The notes under the pieces: model-generated
Told to the model about the DNA's origin: nothing
The model's database searches: none
Seen by the model: only the letters and a program-made list of their open reading frames with translations
Assembly: GCA_013298565.1 (NCBI GenBank)
Contig: JAAFIC010000010.1
Span: forward strand, 1-55,764
Length of the DNA: 55,764 nucleotides
Source of the DNA: Alphaproteobacteria bacterium
GTDB lineage: Bacteria; Pseudomonadota; Alphaproteobacteria; Elsterales; Elsteraceae
Reading direction: 5' to 3'
Program-made: the position numbers and the translations under genes
Part shown: positions 8,836-17,315 of the stretch, one piece after another
Layout of the letters: each line of letters opens with the position of its first letter
How positions within the stretch are numbered: position 1 is the first letter of the stretch

Positions 8836-9640
8836 AATCCTGCTGCTGTGTCTCTGTTATCGGCCCCTGGCTGCGGTCGATAGCGCGCTGCAATCGCCGG
8901 GCCGAGCGGATGGAAAGCGGGATGGAGATGAGATACAGCCCTTGAATCGTCATCAGCGTCAGCCAAGGCTCGGTCGCCAAGCCCGCCGCCATGCCCCCCG
9001 CTGCAAGCATGAACGGCAGGACGAGCCAATTGGGAATCCGTACTTTCTTGAAGGAGAAGGTGGGAATACGGCTCACCATCAAGCCGCCGATAATCAACAA
9101 CCAAGTTCCCAGTAACAGCGGGCGCTTCAAAAACTCCGCCTGAAACTCGAAATAGGCCAGCAAAGGCAACAACGCCAGCGCCGCACCCGCCGGGGCCGGA
9201 ACGCCCGTGAAGAAGTTATACGTCCAGGGAGGACGGGCCGAATCCTCTAGCGAAGTGTTGAAACGCGCGAGGCGCAAGGCCATGCACACAGTATAAAACA
9301 GCGCAACGCCCCAACCGATCCGCCCGCCCTGATCAAGCCCCCAGAGATAGAGCACGACGGGCGGTACGACCCCGAAGCAAACGAAATCCGACAGGCTATC
9401 GAGTTCTGCGCCGAACTTGGATGTCGCGTTCATCAAGCGCGCAAGGCGGCCATCCAGTCCGTCGAAAATCGCGGCCAGAAAAATCGCCACGACGGTCGCC
9501 TGCCAGCGCCCTTCTAGCGCAAACCGAATCGCCGTGAGGCCGGAACAGAGCGCGAGCAGCGTGACCATGTTCGGGATCAGCCGATTGATCGACTGCGCCC
9601 GCATACGGCGCGGAAGACGGGAGGGCCTGCGACGGAGCAT
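8834..9640 (-). CDS. pssA: CDP-diacylglycerol-serine O-phosphatidyltransferase
   Basis: 268 residues. Makes phosphatidylserine from CDP-diacylglycerol and L-serine in the inner membrane. The CDP-alcohol phosphotransferase motif D-G-x2-A-R-x8-G-x3-D-x3-D is seen around residues 60-85 (DGLDGRLARL ... GAELDSLSDF). Several hydrophobic helices follow, including TWLLIIGGLMVSRIPTFSF. It starts two bases after the stop of psd, the next enzyme of the phosphatidylethanolamine pathway, and the two surely form one transcript with psd first. Confidence 0.95.
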   Translation of the reverse strand: MLRRRPSRLPRRMRAQSINRLIPNMVTLLALCSGLTAIRFALEGRWQATVVAIFLAAIFDGLDGRLARLMNATSKFGAELDSLSDFVCFGVVPPVVLYLWGLDQGGRIGWGVALFYTVCMALRLARFNTSLEDSARPPWTYNFFTGVPAPAGAALALLPLLAYFEFQAEFLKRPLLLGTWLLIIGGLMVSRIPTFSFKKVRIPNWLVLPFMLAAGGMAAGLATEPWLTLMTIQGLYLISIPLSIRSARRLQRAIDRSQGPITETQQQD

Positions 9641-9642
9641 GA

Positions 9643-10329
9643 TTAGCTGGCAAACCCTGGCCGCATGGCCTCGGTGGACTGAAGATCAGCCAGCACGCTT
9701 TCGCCCGCGATCATGCGCTGACCGATGCACACCTGGGGCGACACGCCCTGCGGCAAATAAACATCGACACGGCTGCCAAAGCGGATCATGCCGAAGCGGC
9801 TACCTGCCGTCATCGCGTCACCCACACCAATCCACCAAACGATCCGCCGTGCCACCAGCCCGGCAATCTGCACCGCGCCAACCGCCCGGCCATCGGGCAG
9901 TTCAAACACTACGCCGTTCCGCTCGTTATGCTCGCTCGCTTTATCGAGCGAGGCATTGAAGAAGCGGCCAGGGCGGTAGGCCATGTGGCGAATACGCCCG
10001 GTGACGGGCGCGCGGTTTACGTGAACGTCGAACACATTCATGAACACGGCAACGCAGGGGAGCGGCTGATCGCCAAGCCCAAGTTCGGACGGCGGAACAG
10101 TTGGCCCTAAGCTAACCACAATACCATCAGCCGGGCTGACAACGAGACCGCTTCGCATCGGCGTTACCCGCACGGGATCTCGGAAGAAATAAACGCACCA
10201 CGCCGTCAGCAGCAGGCCGATAAAACCGAGCGAGCCGTGAATCCATGATAAAACAATGCTCACGACGATGAAAATCGCAATGAACGGCCAGCCTTCACGA
10301 TGAATGGCGGGGAACACTGTGGGCCGCAT
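9643..10329 (-). CDS. psd: Phosphatidylserine decarboxylase proenzyme, short type
   Basis: 228 residues, the short form common in alphaproteobacteria. Decarboxylates phosphatidylserine to phosphatidylethanolamine. The self-cleavage site that makes the pyruvoyl group is the Gly-Ser in [13 protein letters not shown] near the C-terminus. Two hydrophobic stretches at about 14-50 anchor it to the membrane; the block [16 protein letters not shown] holds the conserved His residues. GGAGG lies upstream of the ATG. First gene of the psd-pssA operon. Confidence 0.95.
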   Translation of the reverse strand: MRPTVFPAIHREGWPFIAIFIVVSIVLSWIHGSLGFIGLLLTAWCVYFFRDPVRVTPMRSGLVVSPADGIVVSLGPTVPPSELGLGDQPLPCVAVFMNVFDVHVNRAPVTGRIRHMAYRPGRFFNASLDKASEHNERNGVVFELPDGRAVGAVQIAGLVARRIVWWIGVGDAMTAGSRFGMIRFGSRVDVYLPQGVSPQVCIGQRMIAGESVLADLQSTEAMRPGFAS

Positions 10330-10473
10330 AGCTAAAAACCTCCAAACATTCCGCAGGATGCCGACGCACTGTCAGCGAGTGGTTGGACCGCTTCCCGAAG
10401 CATGGCACAATGCACAGGCGGCGCGGAAGGATGCAATGCCTCTTGCCCGTCACCCCTCGCGTGATCGTAAACC

Positions 10474-10968
10474 ATGATCGTTAACCCTGTGGATCCCTTG
10501 ATGCAACAGAATGAGAATATGAGCCTGTTGGCTAATCAGAAACTGCCGCTGGCAATGCACAGCTTCGCGGTAGGGGCCGATGGGCTACTGGTTAAACAAG
10601 TTCTATCACGCATCACGTTCCACTTCACCTTCGATGGCCTTACCTACCATGCCGTCGCCATGCAAGGGGAAGATGCTGGATTCGTGGAAATCTGGACCGA
10701 TCTTGGCGGCATTCCTTATTCTGCCGAGGGAGTTTCCCGCCGGGTAGATGTCGCCGAAATCATTTATGCTTCGCGGGATTTGACGAATGTGCGCGTGAGC
10801 GTAACGGATAAGCAGCGCGTGCTGCTATCGGCCAGCACCGCAGTCGATAGCGCTACCGTCTCGCAAACCATCTTGGCAACGGCGGCGATACTGGTAATGA
10901 AAGCCCGCCCCTGGGCCAGCCTACTCGCTCTCTATGGTTTCCCTGAACAACGTCAGAGTGCGGCTTAG
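10474..10968 (+). CDS. Conserved-looking protein of unknown function
   Basis: 164 residues, family not recognised. The ORF shows normal coding composition and a mixed alpha/beta pattern: strands around SRITFHFTFDGLTYHAVAM and FVEIWTDLGGIPYSA, then VRVSVTDKQRVLLSAST, and a more hydrophobic C-terminal helix. The arrangement loosely recalls YbjN/type III chaperone-like folds, which is only a guess. No signal peptide and no clear membrane span. The start is uncertain: the ATG at 10474 has no good ribosome site, and in-frame ATGs lie at 10501 and 10519. It stands alone between psd (divergent) and a hairpin-rich spacer. Confidence 0.6.
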   Translation: MIVNPVDPLMQQNENMSLLANQKLPLAMHSFAVGADGLLVKQVLSRITFHFTFDGLTYHAVAMQGEDAGFVEIWTDLGGIPYSAEGVSRRVDVAEIIYASRDLTNVRVSVTDKQRVLLSASTAVDSATVSQTILATAAILVMKARPWASLLALYGFPEQRQSAA

Positions 10969-10981
10969 GGCTTTTTGAGGC

Positions 10982-11114
10982 TTAAAGCTGCGTGCAATTA
11001 ATCGGACGCAACTTTAAAAGCAGCGTCGGGCGTGTTTGACACGCCAAGCGTGTCGAGTGAGGCTGCGGCCAAGGGCGCGGATGCGCCCGGCGATGCGCTT
11101 GGCGCGTCAAACGC
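10982..11114. repeat. Two imperfect inverted repeats in the spacer after the orphan gene
   Basis: The 208-base space between convergent genes holds (a) a stem TTAAAGCTGCGT (10982-10993) with ACGCAACTTTAA (11006-11017), one mismatch, and (b) a long imperfect hairpin with 24-base arms at 11032-11055 and 11091-11114, about 20 of 24 positions complementary. Arm (b) itself contains a smaller perfect hairpin GACACGC-CAA-GCGTGTC. A third palindrome follows at 11143. Confidence 0.7.
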
Positions 11115-11142
11115 ACCGGGCGGCGAGGGCTAAGATAAAACT

Positions 11143-11178
11143 AGAGCGTCTTGCGTCAACCTTTACGCAAGACGCTCT
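11143..11178. repeat. Intergenic palindromic element, copy 2
   Basis: Perfect 14-base arms AGAGCGTCTTGCGT (11143-11156) and complement (11165-11178) around the loop CAACCTTT. Core and loop match the element at 8802-8833 base for base. Its last two bases overlap the stop codon (11177-11179) of the LysM gene, in the same way as copy 1 overlaps the pssA stop. Confidence 0.88.
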
Positions 11179-12454
11179 AAGGCTTTTTCGCGGGTGGCAG
11201 GCTGAACACCTGCCCCGGATAAATCAAATCGGGATCGCGGATTTGATCGGCGTTGGCCCGATAAATCACCGTATATTGCACGCCGCCGCCATAGGCCCGG
11301 CGGGCGATACGCCACAAGCTGTTGCCGGGTTGCACAATAACGCGGCTGCCTTCCGGCGCGAGGCTGATTTGTTCCGGCGTTGCGCGCGCGAATGGCAGTT
11401 CGAGGCGCTGCATTACTTTGCCTTGCGGCGAGAGTTGATCAATCCGCAGGGTTGAAGGGCCGGTCGGCATGTCCGCTGCTGGGTGCAGGCGCCACAAGCC
11501 GTTGCTGCCGATCTCCGAATCGCCAATCGGCGCGTTATTGATATAAGCGCGAATGCCGTTTCCCGCCTCGCCGCGCCCGGCCAGCATCAAGCTGCCATCG
11601 GGGCCGTAGTCGATGCTATCGACGGTCAAGCGGCCCGATCCGCCGGGGGCTTCGGTCGGGGATTGCAGCAAAATGCTGCCCGCACTGCCATCGCGGTTAA
11701 CGACGACCGCTAATGGCCGGTCGAGAACCGGGGCGGCTAAAGGCCGCTCTGTATTGGAGGCCAGTGCTTCAGGCGGTTTAGCTGCAACGGTTTCCGGCGT
11801 CGGTTGAACCGCGCTCGGCGGGGTTCTTGGGCTAGGATTAGGGCTAGGAATTGAGAGAACGACCACCTGTTCGGACTCAAGAATCGTACCGCTCGGGCTG
11901 GTTGCCGTTAGAGAAAGCTCCCGGTCGCCACTGGCGAGCGGACGGTCGGGCAACAATACCCATTCACCGCGCTTATCCGCTGTTACCGAGCCGATGGGTT
12001 TGCCGCCGTCTAACACTGTTACCACCGCTTCCGGCTGCGCCCGCCCGGCGATCACGGCATCGCCCTGCGGATTAACCCGCACGACATCGAAGCTGGGTTT
12101 AACCTCGACGGGACTAGGATTCGGCGCAGGGGCGGCGGTTGGCGGCTGGGCTAGGAGGGGCGCGGCTGGTACGACGGGCGCGGAAATAGGCGCCGATTCG
12201 GGCGCGGGCGGAGACGCGAGAGTTTTGGCAGGCGTTTCTGGCGCGGGTGGCGCTTCCGGCGGCATAACTGGCGGCGGCACAACTGGTGGCGGGGTAACAA
12301 GCGCCACCTGCGGGGTTGCGGGTGGGGCGGGCGGGGTTGCTGTCAAGCTACCTTCATCGCGCGAGGGTCGGTTGAGGACCAGGGCGGCAAGGACCAGAAC
12401 GAGGCCGACAAGGCCAAGAAGTATAGCCCGACGGCTAGAAAGGCGTTCCGACAT
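11177..12454 (-). CDS. LysM-domain envelope protein with proline-rich and Ig-like regions
   Basis: 425 residues. Basic N-terminus and hydrophobic segment at about 10-27 (AILLGLVGLVLVLAALVL) indicate a membrane anchor. Residues 35-118 are Ala/Pro-rich and low in complexity, likely an extended periplasmic linker. Residues about 120-205 (DVVRVNPQGDAVIAGRAQPE ...) look like a bacterial Ig-like domain, a second similar stretch runs at about 280-360, and a LysM peptidoglycan-binding motif occupies the end (VIVQPGNSLWRIARRAYGGG ... YPGQVFSLP). Proteins of this layout are common in alphaproteobacteria; an envelope role is inferred, the exact task unknown. Confidence 0.88.
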   Translation of the reverse strand: MSERLSSRRAILLGLVGLVLVLAALVLNRPSRDEGSLTATPPAPPATPQVALVTPPPVVPPPVMPPEAPPAPETPAKTLASPPAPESAPISAPVVPAAPLLAQPPTAAPAPNPSPVEVKPSFDVVRVNPQGDAVIAGRAQPEAVVTVLDGGKPIGSVTADKRGEWVLLPDRPLASGDRELSLTATSPSGTILESEQVVVLSIPSPNPSPRTPPSAVQPTPETVAAKPPEALASNTERPLAAPVLDRPLAVVVNRDGSAGSILLQSPTEAPGGSGRLTVDSIDYGPDGSLMLAGRGEAGNGIRAYINNAPIGDSEIGSNGLWRLHPAADMPTGPSTLRIDQLSPQGKVMQRLELPFARATPEQISLAPEGSRVIVQPGNSLWRIARRAYGGGVQYTVIYRANADQIRDPDLIYPGQVFSLPPAKKP

Positions 12455-12622
12455 GAGCTTCTTTTTCCCTACCCTAAGGCTACCGTTTTTTGCCCACTTG
12501 GGGCAAACACCCTACTATGGACGCCTCGCCGCTGCAATCATGGGCGGAAGGCTTGCACCGCCCTGCCCGCTCGCGCTATCCCTGCCAAGAAGATATTCAG
12601 GCGGGTTCCCTGGGGAGGCGAT

Positions 12623-13222
12623 ATGACGATTGTGAAAACCGTTTGTGTTTATTGTGGCTCGGCAGGGGCCGTGGACCCAGCCTATCGCGCGGCAGCCACC
12701 GATCTTGGCATCCTACTGGCCAAGGCGGGCGTCGATCTCGTTTATGGCGGTGGGCGCGTTGGGTTGATGGGGTTGGTCGCCGATGGCGTCATGGCGCAAG
12801 GGGGCCGCGTTATTGGGATTATTCCTGAGTTCCTCGATAAGTACGAGGTTGGCCACACGGGCCTGTCGGAGTTGATCGTCGTCGATACGATGCACACCCG
12901 CAAAAAACTGATGATGGACCGCGCCGACGCTTTTATCGTTCTGCCGGGCGGCTTCGGCACACTGGAAGAGTTGTTTGAGGTGCTAACGTGGAAGCAGTTG
13001 CGCCTGCACGATAAACCGATTCTGCTGCTCGATCTTCCTGGGACAGATGGTCGCGGTTTCTGGCAACCGCTCACCGCCTTGCTGGATCACATCATCGCGC
13101 AAAACTTCGCAAAGCCCGAAATGGCGGGGCTTTGGCAGGTGATAACACGCCTTGAGGATGTTTTAATCGCGTTCCAGTCCGGCCCCACCCCCATGGTCGC
13201 GGTTGAAACCAAGTGGCTTTAA
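12623..13222 (+). CDS. LOG family protein (nucleoside 5'-monophosphate phosphoribohydrolase, TIGR00730)
   Basis: 199 residues, Rossmann-like. The signature PGGFGTLEELFEVLTWKQL holds the PGGxGTxxE catalytic motif, and YGGGRVGLMGLVADG the N-terminal glycine-rich loop. Family members hydrolyse N6-modified or plain nucleoside monophosphates to base and ribose 5-phosphate; plant and bacterial LOG enzymes release cytokinins this way, but the natural substrate here is unknown. ATG preceded by GGGGAGGCG. Stands alone upstream of icd. Confidence 0.93.
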   Translation: MTIVKTVCVYCGSAGAVDPAYRAAATDLGILLAKAGVDLVYGGGRVGLMGLVADGVMAQGGRVIGIIPEFLDKYEVGHTGLSELIVVDTMHTRKKLMMDRADAFIVLPGGFGTLEELFEVLTWKQLRLHDKPILLLDLPGTDGRGFWQPLTALLDHIIAQNFAKPEMAGLWQVITRLEDVLIAFQSGPTPMVAVETKWL

Positions 13223-13314
13223 GGCGTGCGCCCCCCCCTTGCGCGCCCTGTTTGGTCTGCTAGTCTGCTGCGCGATTTTACCCGTATTGGTTCAGCCGAT
13301 ACCGTGCCTGCCTC

Positions 13315-13356
13315 TCGGCATTCTGCCGATACCCTAAAACGTCGGCATCCTGCCGA
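13315..13356. promoter_or_regulatory. Two identical small palindromes upstream of icd
   Basis: TCGGCA-TTC-TGCCGA (13315-13329) and TCGGCA-TCC-TGCCGA (13342-13356), 27 bases from start to start, ending 30 bases before the icd ATG. The identical half-sites and regular spacing suggest a tandem operator, or two leader hairpins. No known regulator consensus is recognised. Confidence 0.5.
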
Positions 13357-13386
13357 ACAGCACCGCCAAGCTGGAGAGTTCGTTCC

Positions 13387-14607
13387 ATGAGCAAGATTAA
13401 GGTCAAAACCCCGCTGGTCGAATTGGATGGGGATGAAATGACACGCATCATCTGGAAGATGATTCGTGAAGATCTCATTCTGCCGTTCCTAGACATTGAT
13501 CTGAAGTACTATGACCTGGGCATGGAATATCGCGACCAGACCAATGATCAGGTTACGATTGACTCGGCGGAAGCGATCAAAACCTACGGCGTTGGCGTGA
13601 AATGCGCTACGATCACGCCGGATGAAGCCCGCGTGAAGGAATTCAATCTCAAAAAGATGTGGAAGTCGCCGAACGGCACGATTCGCAATATCTTGGGCGG
13701 CACTGTGTTCCGCGAACCGATCATCTGCAAGAACGTCCCCCGCATCATTCCAGGTTGGACTCAGCCGATTGTGATTGGCCGTCATGCGTTCGGCGACCAG
13801 TACAAGGCTACGGATTTCGTCGTTCCCGGTCCGGGCAAGCTAACGATGACCTACACGCCCGATGATGGTAGCGCGCCGATCAGCCACGAAGTTTATCAGT
13901 TCGATGGCGGCGGCGTGGCAATGGGCATGTACAACGTCGATGAATCAATCAGGGGCTTTGCGCGCGCCTGCTTGCATTATGGCCTATCGCGCGGCTGGCC
14001 GGTCTATCTTTCGACCAAGAACACTATTTTGAAATACTATGATGGCCGCTTTAAGGACATCTTTCAGGAAGTCTTTGAGGCTGATTTCAAGGATGCTTTC
14101 GCCGCAAAAGGCATTGTGTACGAGCATCGCCTGATTGACGATATGGTCGCGTCGGCCCTCAAATGGTCGGGCGGGTTCGTTTGGGCCTGTAAGAACTACG
14201 ATGGCGACGTGCAGTCGGATTCGGTCGCGCAGGGCTTCGGTTCGCTGGGTCTGATGACCTCCGTACTGCTCACCCCGGATGGGCAGACGGTGGAAGCCGA
14301 AGCCGCCCACGGCACCGTGACGCGCCACTATCGTGAACACCAAAAAGGCCGCGAAACTTCGACCAACCCAATCGCCTCGATCTTCGCTTGGACGCGCGGA
14401 TTGCACTATCGCGGCGAATTCGACGGCACGCCGGACGTGACGGACTTTGCCCTAACGCTGGAGCAAATGTGCGTGAAGACGGTTGAATCGGGTTTCATGA
14501 CCAAGGATCTCGCCCTCCTCATCGGCCCGGATCAACCCTGGCTCTCGACAACGCAGTTCTTTGCCAAGCTGGCGGAAAATATGCACAAAGCCATGAAGAC
14601 CGACTAG
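13387..14607 (+). CDS. icd: NADP-dependent isocitrate dehydrogenase, eukaryote-like dimeric type
   Basis: 406 residues. Oxidative decarboxylation of isocitrate to 2-oxoglutarate in the citric acid cycle. The sequence follows the mitochondrial/cytosolic IDH1/2-like class found in many alphaproteobacteria rather than E. coli Icd: [11 protein letters not shown]-like start ([15 protein letters not shown]), [20 protein letters not shown] with the substrate-binding Ser/Asn/Arg, [20 protein letters not shown] with the metal aspartates, and [16 protein letters not shown] for NADP. GGAGAG precedes the ATG. A strong hairpin follows the stop. Confidence 0.97.
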   Translation: MSKIKVKTPLVELDGDEMTRIIWKMIREDLILPFLDIDLKYYDLGMEYRDQTNDQVTIDSAEAIKTYGVGVKCATITPDEARVKEFNLKKMWKSPNGTIRNILGGTVFREPIICKNVPRIIPGWTQPIVIGRHAFGDQYKATDFVVPGPGKLTMTYTPDDGSAPISHEVYQFDGGGVAMGMYNVDESIRGFARACLHYGLSRGWPVYLSTKNTILKYYDGRFKDIFQEVFEADFKDAFAAKGIVYEHRLIDDMVASALKWSGGFVWACKNYDGDVQSDSVAQGFGSLGLMTSVLLTPDGQTVEAEAAHGTVTRHYREHQKGRETSTNPIASIFAWTRGLHYRGEFDGTPDVTDFALTLEQMCVKTVESGFMTKDLALLIGPDQPWLSTTQFFAKLAENMHKAMKTD

Positions 14608-14614
14608 GGACCAA

Positions 14615-14648
14615 GGCCCCGCCGGATATTTCAGCGGGGCCGTTTCTT
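14615..14648 (+). terminator. Terminator-like hairpin between icd and nagZ
   Basis: Perfect stem GGCCCCGC (14615-14622) and GCGGGGCC (14634-14641), 11-base loop, followed by GTTTCTT. It starts 8 bases after the icd stop and its tail runs directly into the nagZ start codon at 14649. Confidence 0.75.
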
Positions 14649-15665
14649 ATGAATATGTCCCTTGATTTCGGCCTGCATTTTCTTATCGGCCTGCAACCCA
14701 CTGCCGCGCTTACCGCGCACGATCAGGCGCTTCTTGCCGAGGTTCGCCCGGCAGGAATTACCCTGTTCAAAGGGAATTTCGACCGCGATCAGCCGGAGGC
14801 ACGCTGGCGCACGCGCCTCGCAGATCTGCTGAAACGCGCCCAAGACGCGATTGGCCGAGAGAAGATTCTGGTTGCACTCGATCATGAAGGCGGGCGAGTG
14901 CATCGCACACCTGCAAGCATTACTCATTTCCCCGCCGCGCGCGCTTATGCTGACCGCGCCGAGGCCGTCGCCAGGGTGATGGCAGCGGAATTGCAGAGCA
15001 TTGGGGTGAACTTCATTCTGGCCCCCTGCTGCGATATCGACTCGAACCCGCAGAACCCGATCATCGGCGACCGCAGCTTTGGGCCGGATGCCGAGAGTGT
15101 GACGAGGGCGGCAATAGCCTTCCTGCGTGGGCTGGAGAGCGCTGGAATGATTGGTTGTGCCAAGCATTTTCCAGGGCATGGCGACACCGATATCGACAGC
15201 CACTATGCCCTTCCCCGCCTGCCCTTTAGCACAGCCGAGCTTGCCGCACGGGAATTACTGCCGTTCAAAGCGCTGATCGAGGCGGGCGTTCCTGCGGTGA
15301 TGACGGCGCATATTCTGTTTCCGGCAGTCGCGGGAAATTTGCCCGCCACCCTATCACCCGCAATTCTCACGGGCATTCTGCGCCAACAATTAGGATTTAC
15401 GGGCGTTATTGTCAGCGATGATCTTGGCATGAAGGCAATAGCCCCCTGGTTCGACGTACCAGAGGCGGCGGTTCAAGCCATACTGGCAGGGTGCGATCTG
15501 CTGTGCATCTGTGCCGCACAAGCCGATACAGGCAAAACGCGCGGAATGTATGCTGCCCTCGCCCGCGCGGCTGAAACGGCGCTACAAAACGGCACGGGAC
15601 TTGCTCAAACTCTGTACGACAGTCAGGCGCGCGTAGCGCTGTTGCTAAATCGTCTCAAGGTGTAA
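14649..15665 (+). CDS. nagZ: Beta-N-acetylhexosaminidase, GH3 (NagZ-like)
   Basis: 338 residues, cytoplasmic. Removes N-acetylglucosamine from anhydromuropeptides in cell-wall recycling. The GH3 signature KHFPGHGDTDIDSHYALP holds the catalytic His-Asp pair of NagZ, and VIVSDDLGMKAI contains the aspartate nucleophile; ALDHEGGRVHR is the family substrate block. The first two in-frame ATGs (14649, 14655) sit right after the icd hairpin, so there is no ordinary ribosome-binding site; translation may depend on GCGGGGCC or on read-through coupling from icd. No other recycling gene is nearby. Confidence 0.93.
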   Translation: MNMSLDFGLHFLIGLQPTAALTAHDQALLAEVRPAGITLFKGNFDRDQPEARWRTRLADLLKRAQDAIGREKILVALDHEGGRVHRTPASITHFPAARAYADRAEAVARVMAAELQSIGVNFILAPCCDIDSNPQNPIIGDRSFGPDAESVTRAAIAFLRGLESAGMIGCAKHFPGHGDTDIDSHYALPRLPFSTAELAARELLPFKALIEAGVPAVMTAHILFPAVAGNLPATLSPAILTGILRQQLGFTGVIVSDDLGMKAIAPWFDVPEAAVQAILAGCDLLCICAAQADTGKTRGMYAALARAAETALQNGTGLAQTLYDSQARVALLLNRLKV

Positions 15666-15851
15666 CAAGCCTGTCTTACCGGGGATGCGCCGACTCGCCA
15701 TTTCGCGGTAAACTGTGGTAGGAGAAACGCAGTGTGATCTATTGTTAATCCCGGTCCTTGCCGTAGCATTGGAACAGGATCCTCTGGATGGCAGACTGTA
15801 GTGATTTTGGCCGCCGTACTGTCGGCCCTAGCCTAAGTGGAAACGACGACC

Positions 15852-16607
15852 ATGATACCCACGCCTACGTCTCTGTCTCGCCTATGCCGGGTTCTGTCCC
15901 TCGTGGCCGTGCTGGGGCTTGGGGCTTGCGCCTCCTCGCAATCGGCAGAGAATGATCCGATTGAAGGTTTCAATCGGGGCGTTTTTGCCGTGAATGACGC
16001 GCTGGATCAGGGAATCATCCGCCCGGTAGCCTATGGTTATCGCGAAGTTGTGCCAGAACCGATCCGCGACCGCGTGCGCGATTTTGTGGCAAACCTCGCC
16101 ACCCCCGTGGTGCTGCTGAACGATTTGCTGCAAGGCGAATTTGATCGCGCCGGAACGACGTTCACGCGCTTCTGGATCAATACGATTGCCGGCGTCGGCG
16201 GTTTAGTCGATATCGCCTCGTCAATCGGCATTAAACGCCATACGGAAGATTTTGGCCAAACGCTCGCCACCTGGGGCGCAGATGAGGGGCCTTATCTGGT
16301 ATTGCCGCTGCTGGGGCCGTCGAACCCGCGCGATGCCATTGGCCGCGTCGTCGATATTTTTACCGACCCGATGACCTATATCTTCGGCGCGCATGGGCCT
16401 GAGTGGGGGCCGTATGCCCTAACCGGAACACGGATCGTCGATGGTCGCTCGCGTATCATTCGAGAAACGGACGATCTGCGCCGTAATTCTTTCGATTACT
16501 ACGCCACTATCCGCAGCATTTACCGCCAGCAGCGCGCAGATGAGATTGCCAACGGTCGCGCCAAGCCGGGCAGCAAGCCTAGCTATCCGGGGCAGGACGG
16601 GAATTGA
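15852..16607 (+). CDS. mlaA: MlaA/VacJ family lipoprotein
   Basis: 251 residues from the ATG at 15852. Lipobox LGAC puts the lipidated cysteine at residue 26 after a hydrophobic signal. The mature part shows the family blocks NDPIEGFNRGVFAVND, RDFVANLATPVVLLNDLLQG, FWINTIAGVGGLVDIAS, EDFGQTLATWGADEGPYLVLPLLGPSNPRDAIG. Outer-membrane component of the Mla retrograde phospholipid pathway that removes misplaced phospholipid from the outer leaflet. A GTG at 15837 in frame is a possible longer start but adds nothing family-like. mlaC follows after 48 bases, the usual alphaproteobacterial pair. Confidence 0.95.
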   Translation: MIPTPTSLSRLCRVLSLVAVLGLGACASSQSAENDPIEGFNRGVFAVNDALDQGIIRPVAYGYREVVPEPIRDRVRDFVANLATPVVLLNDLLQGEFDRAGTTFTRFWINTIAGVGGLVDIASSIGIKRHTEDFGQTLATWGADEGPYLVLPLLGPSNPRDAIGRVVDIFTDPMTYIFGAHGPEWGPYALTGTRIVDGRSRIIRETDDLRRNSFDYYATIRSIYRQQRADEIANGRAKPGSKPSYPGQDGN

Positions 16608-16655
16608 CCTGTTGTCGCATTGGATCATGTGATTTGGTAAATGGGAGCTAAAGAC

Positions 16656-17267
16656 ATGAACACGTCACGTCGGGCAGTGCTTTTGGGGGGTATTGGTCTC
16701 GCCATCCTGCCGAGTTTTGCGGTTCAGGCTGCCGATATTTCTAAAGAGGCCAGGGAGTTAATCGAAACCCTGGGAGCGCAGGCAATTACCACCATTAACG
16801 ATGATTCGCTGAGCGAAGTAGATCGTCGGGAAAAATTCACTAAGCTGCTCGTGGATGGTTTCGATATTCCTGCCATAGCGCGCTTCTGCCTGGGGCGCTA
16901 CTGGCGTTCGGCCAGCGACGCTCAGAAAACCGACTATCAGACTGCTTTCCAGAAAATGATTATCGCGATCTATGCTACCCGCTTCCGCGAATACCGGGGC
17001 GTGAACTTCCGTGTTGTCGCTAGTCGCAACGAGGGGGAGGATCACGCTATGGTCATCAGCAATCTACAACCGCCGACCTCTAGCCAAGCGGCTAAAGTGG
17101 AGTGGCGTGTGCTGAAGGCACAGGGCAAAACAAAGGTGGTTGACGTTATCGTCGAGGGTGTCAGCATGTCCCTGACACAGCAGCAAGATTTTGCCGCAGC
17201 GATGCAGAGTAATGGCGGTAATTTAGATCGTTTCATTGCGGACCTTAAGCAGCGCGCTGCCGTTTAA
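16656..17267 (+). CDS. mlaC: MlaC-type periplasmic phospholipid-binding protein
   Basis: 203 residues from the ATG at 16656, preceded by GGGAGCTAAAGAC; the upstream ATG at 16641 overlaps that ribosome site. N-terminal signal peptide with a twin-arginine-like beginning (TSRRAVLLGG) and cleavage near AVQAADI. The mature protein has the MlaC/Ttg2D fold signatures REKFTKLLVDGFDIPAIARFCLGRYWR and RFREYRGVNFRVV. It would shuttle phospholipid between MlaA and the inner-membrane MlaFEDB complex, whose genes are not in this window. Confidence 0.94.
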   Translation: MNTSRRAVLLGGIGLAILPSFAVQAADISKEARELIETLGAQAITTINDDSLSEVDRREKFTKLLVDGFDIPAIARFCLGRYWRSASDAQKTDYQTAFQKMIIAIYATRFREYRGVNFRVVASRNEGEDHAMVISNLQPPTSSQAAKVEWRVLKAQGKTKVVDVIVEGVSMSLTQQQDFAAAMQSNGGNLDRFIADLKQRAAV

Positions 17268-17315
17268 TCTGTGTTTCTACGTTTCTCAATGAATTAAACG
17301 AAAAAGGAAAGCGCA

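Noticed and set aside
11994-12626. Plus-strand ORF of 210 codons opposite the LysM gene
   Set aside because: Glycine/alanine-rich translation is the mirror of the proline/alanine-rich linker of the real gene.
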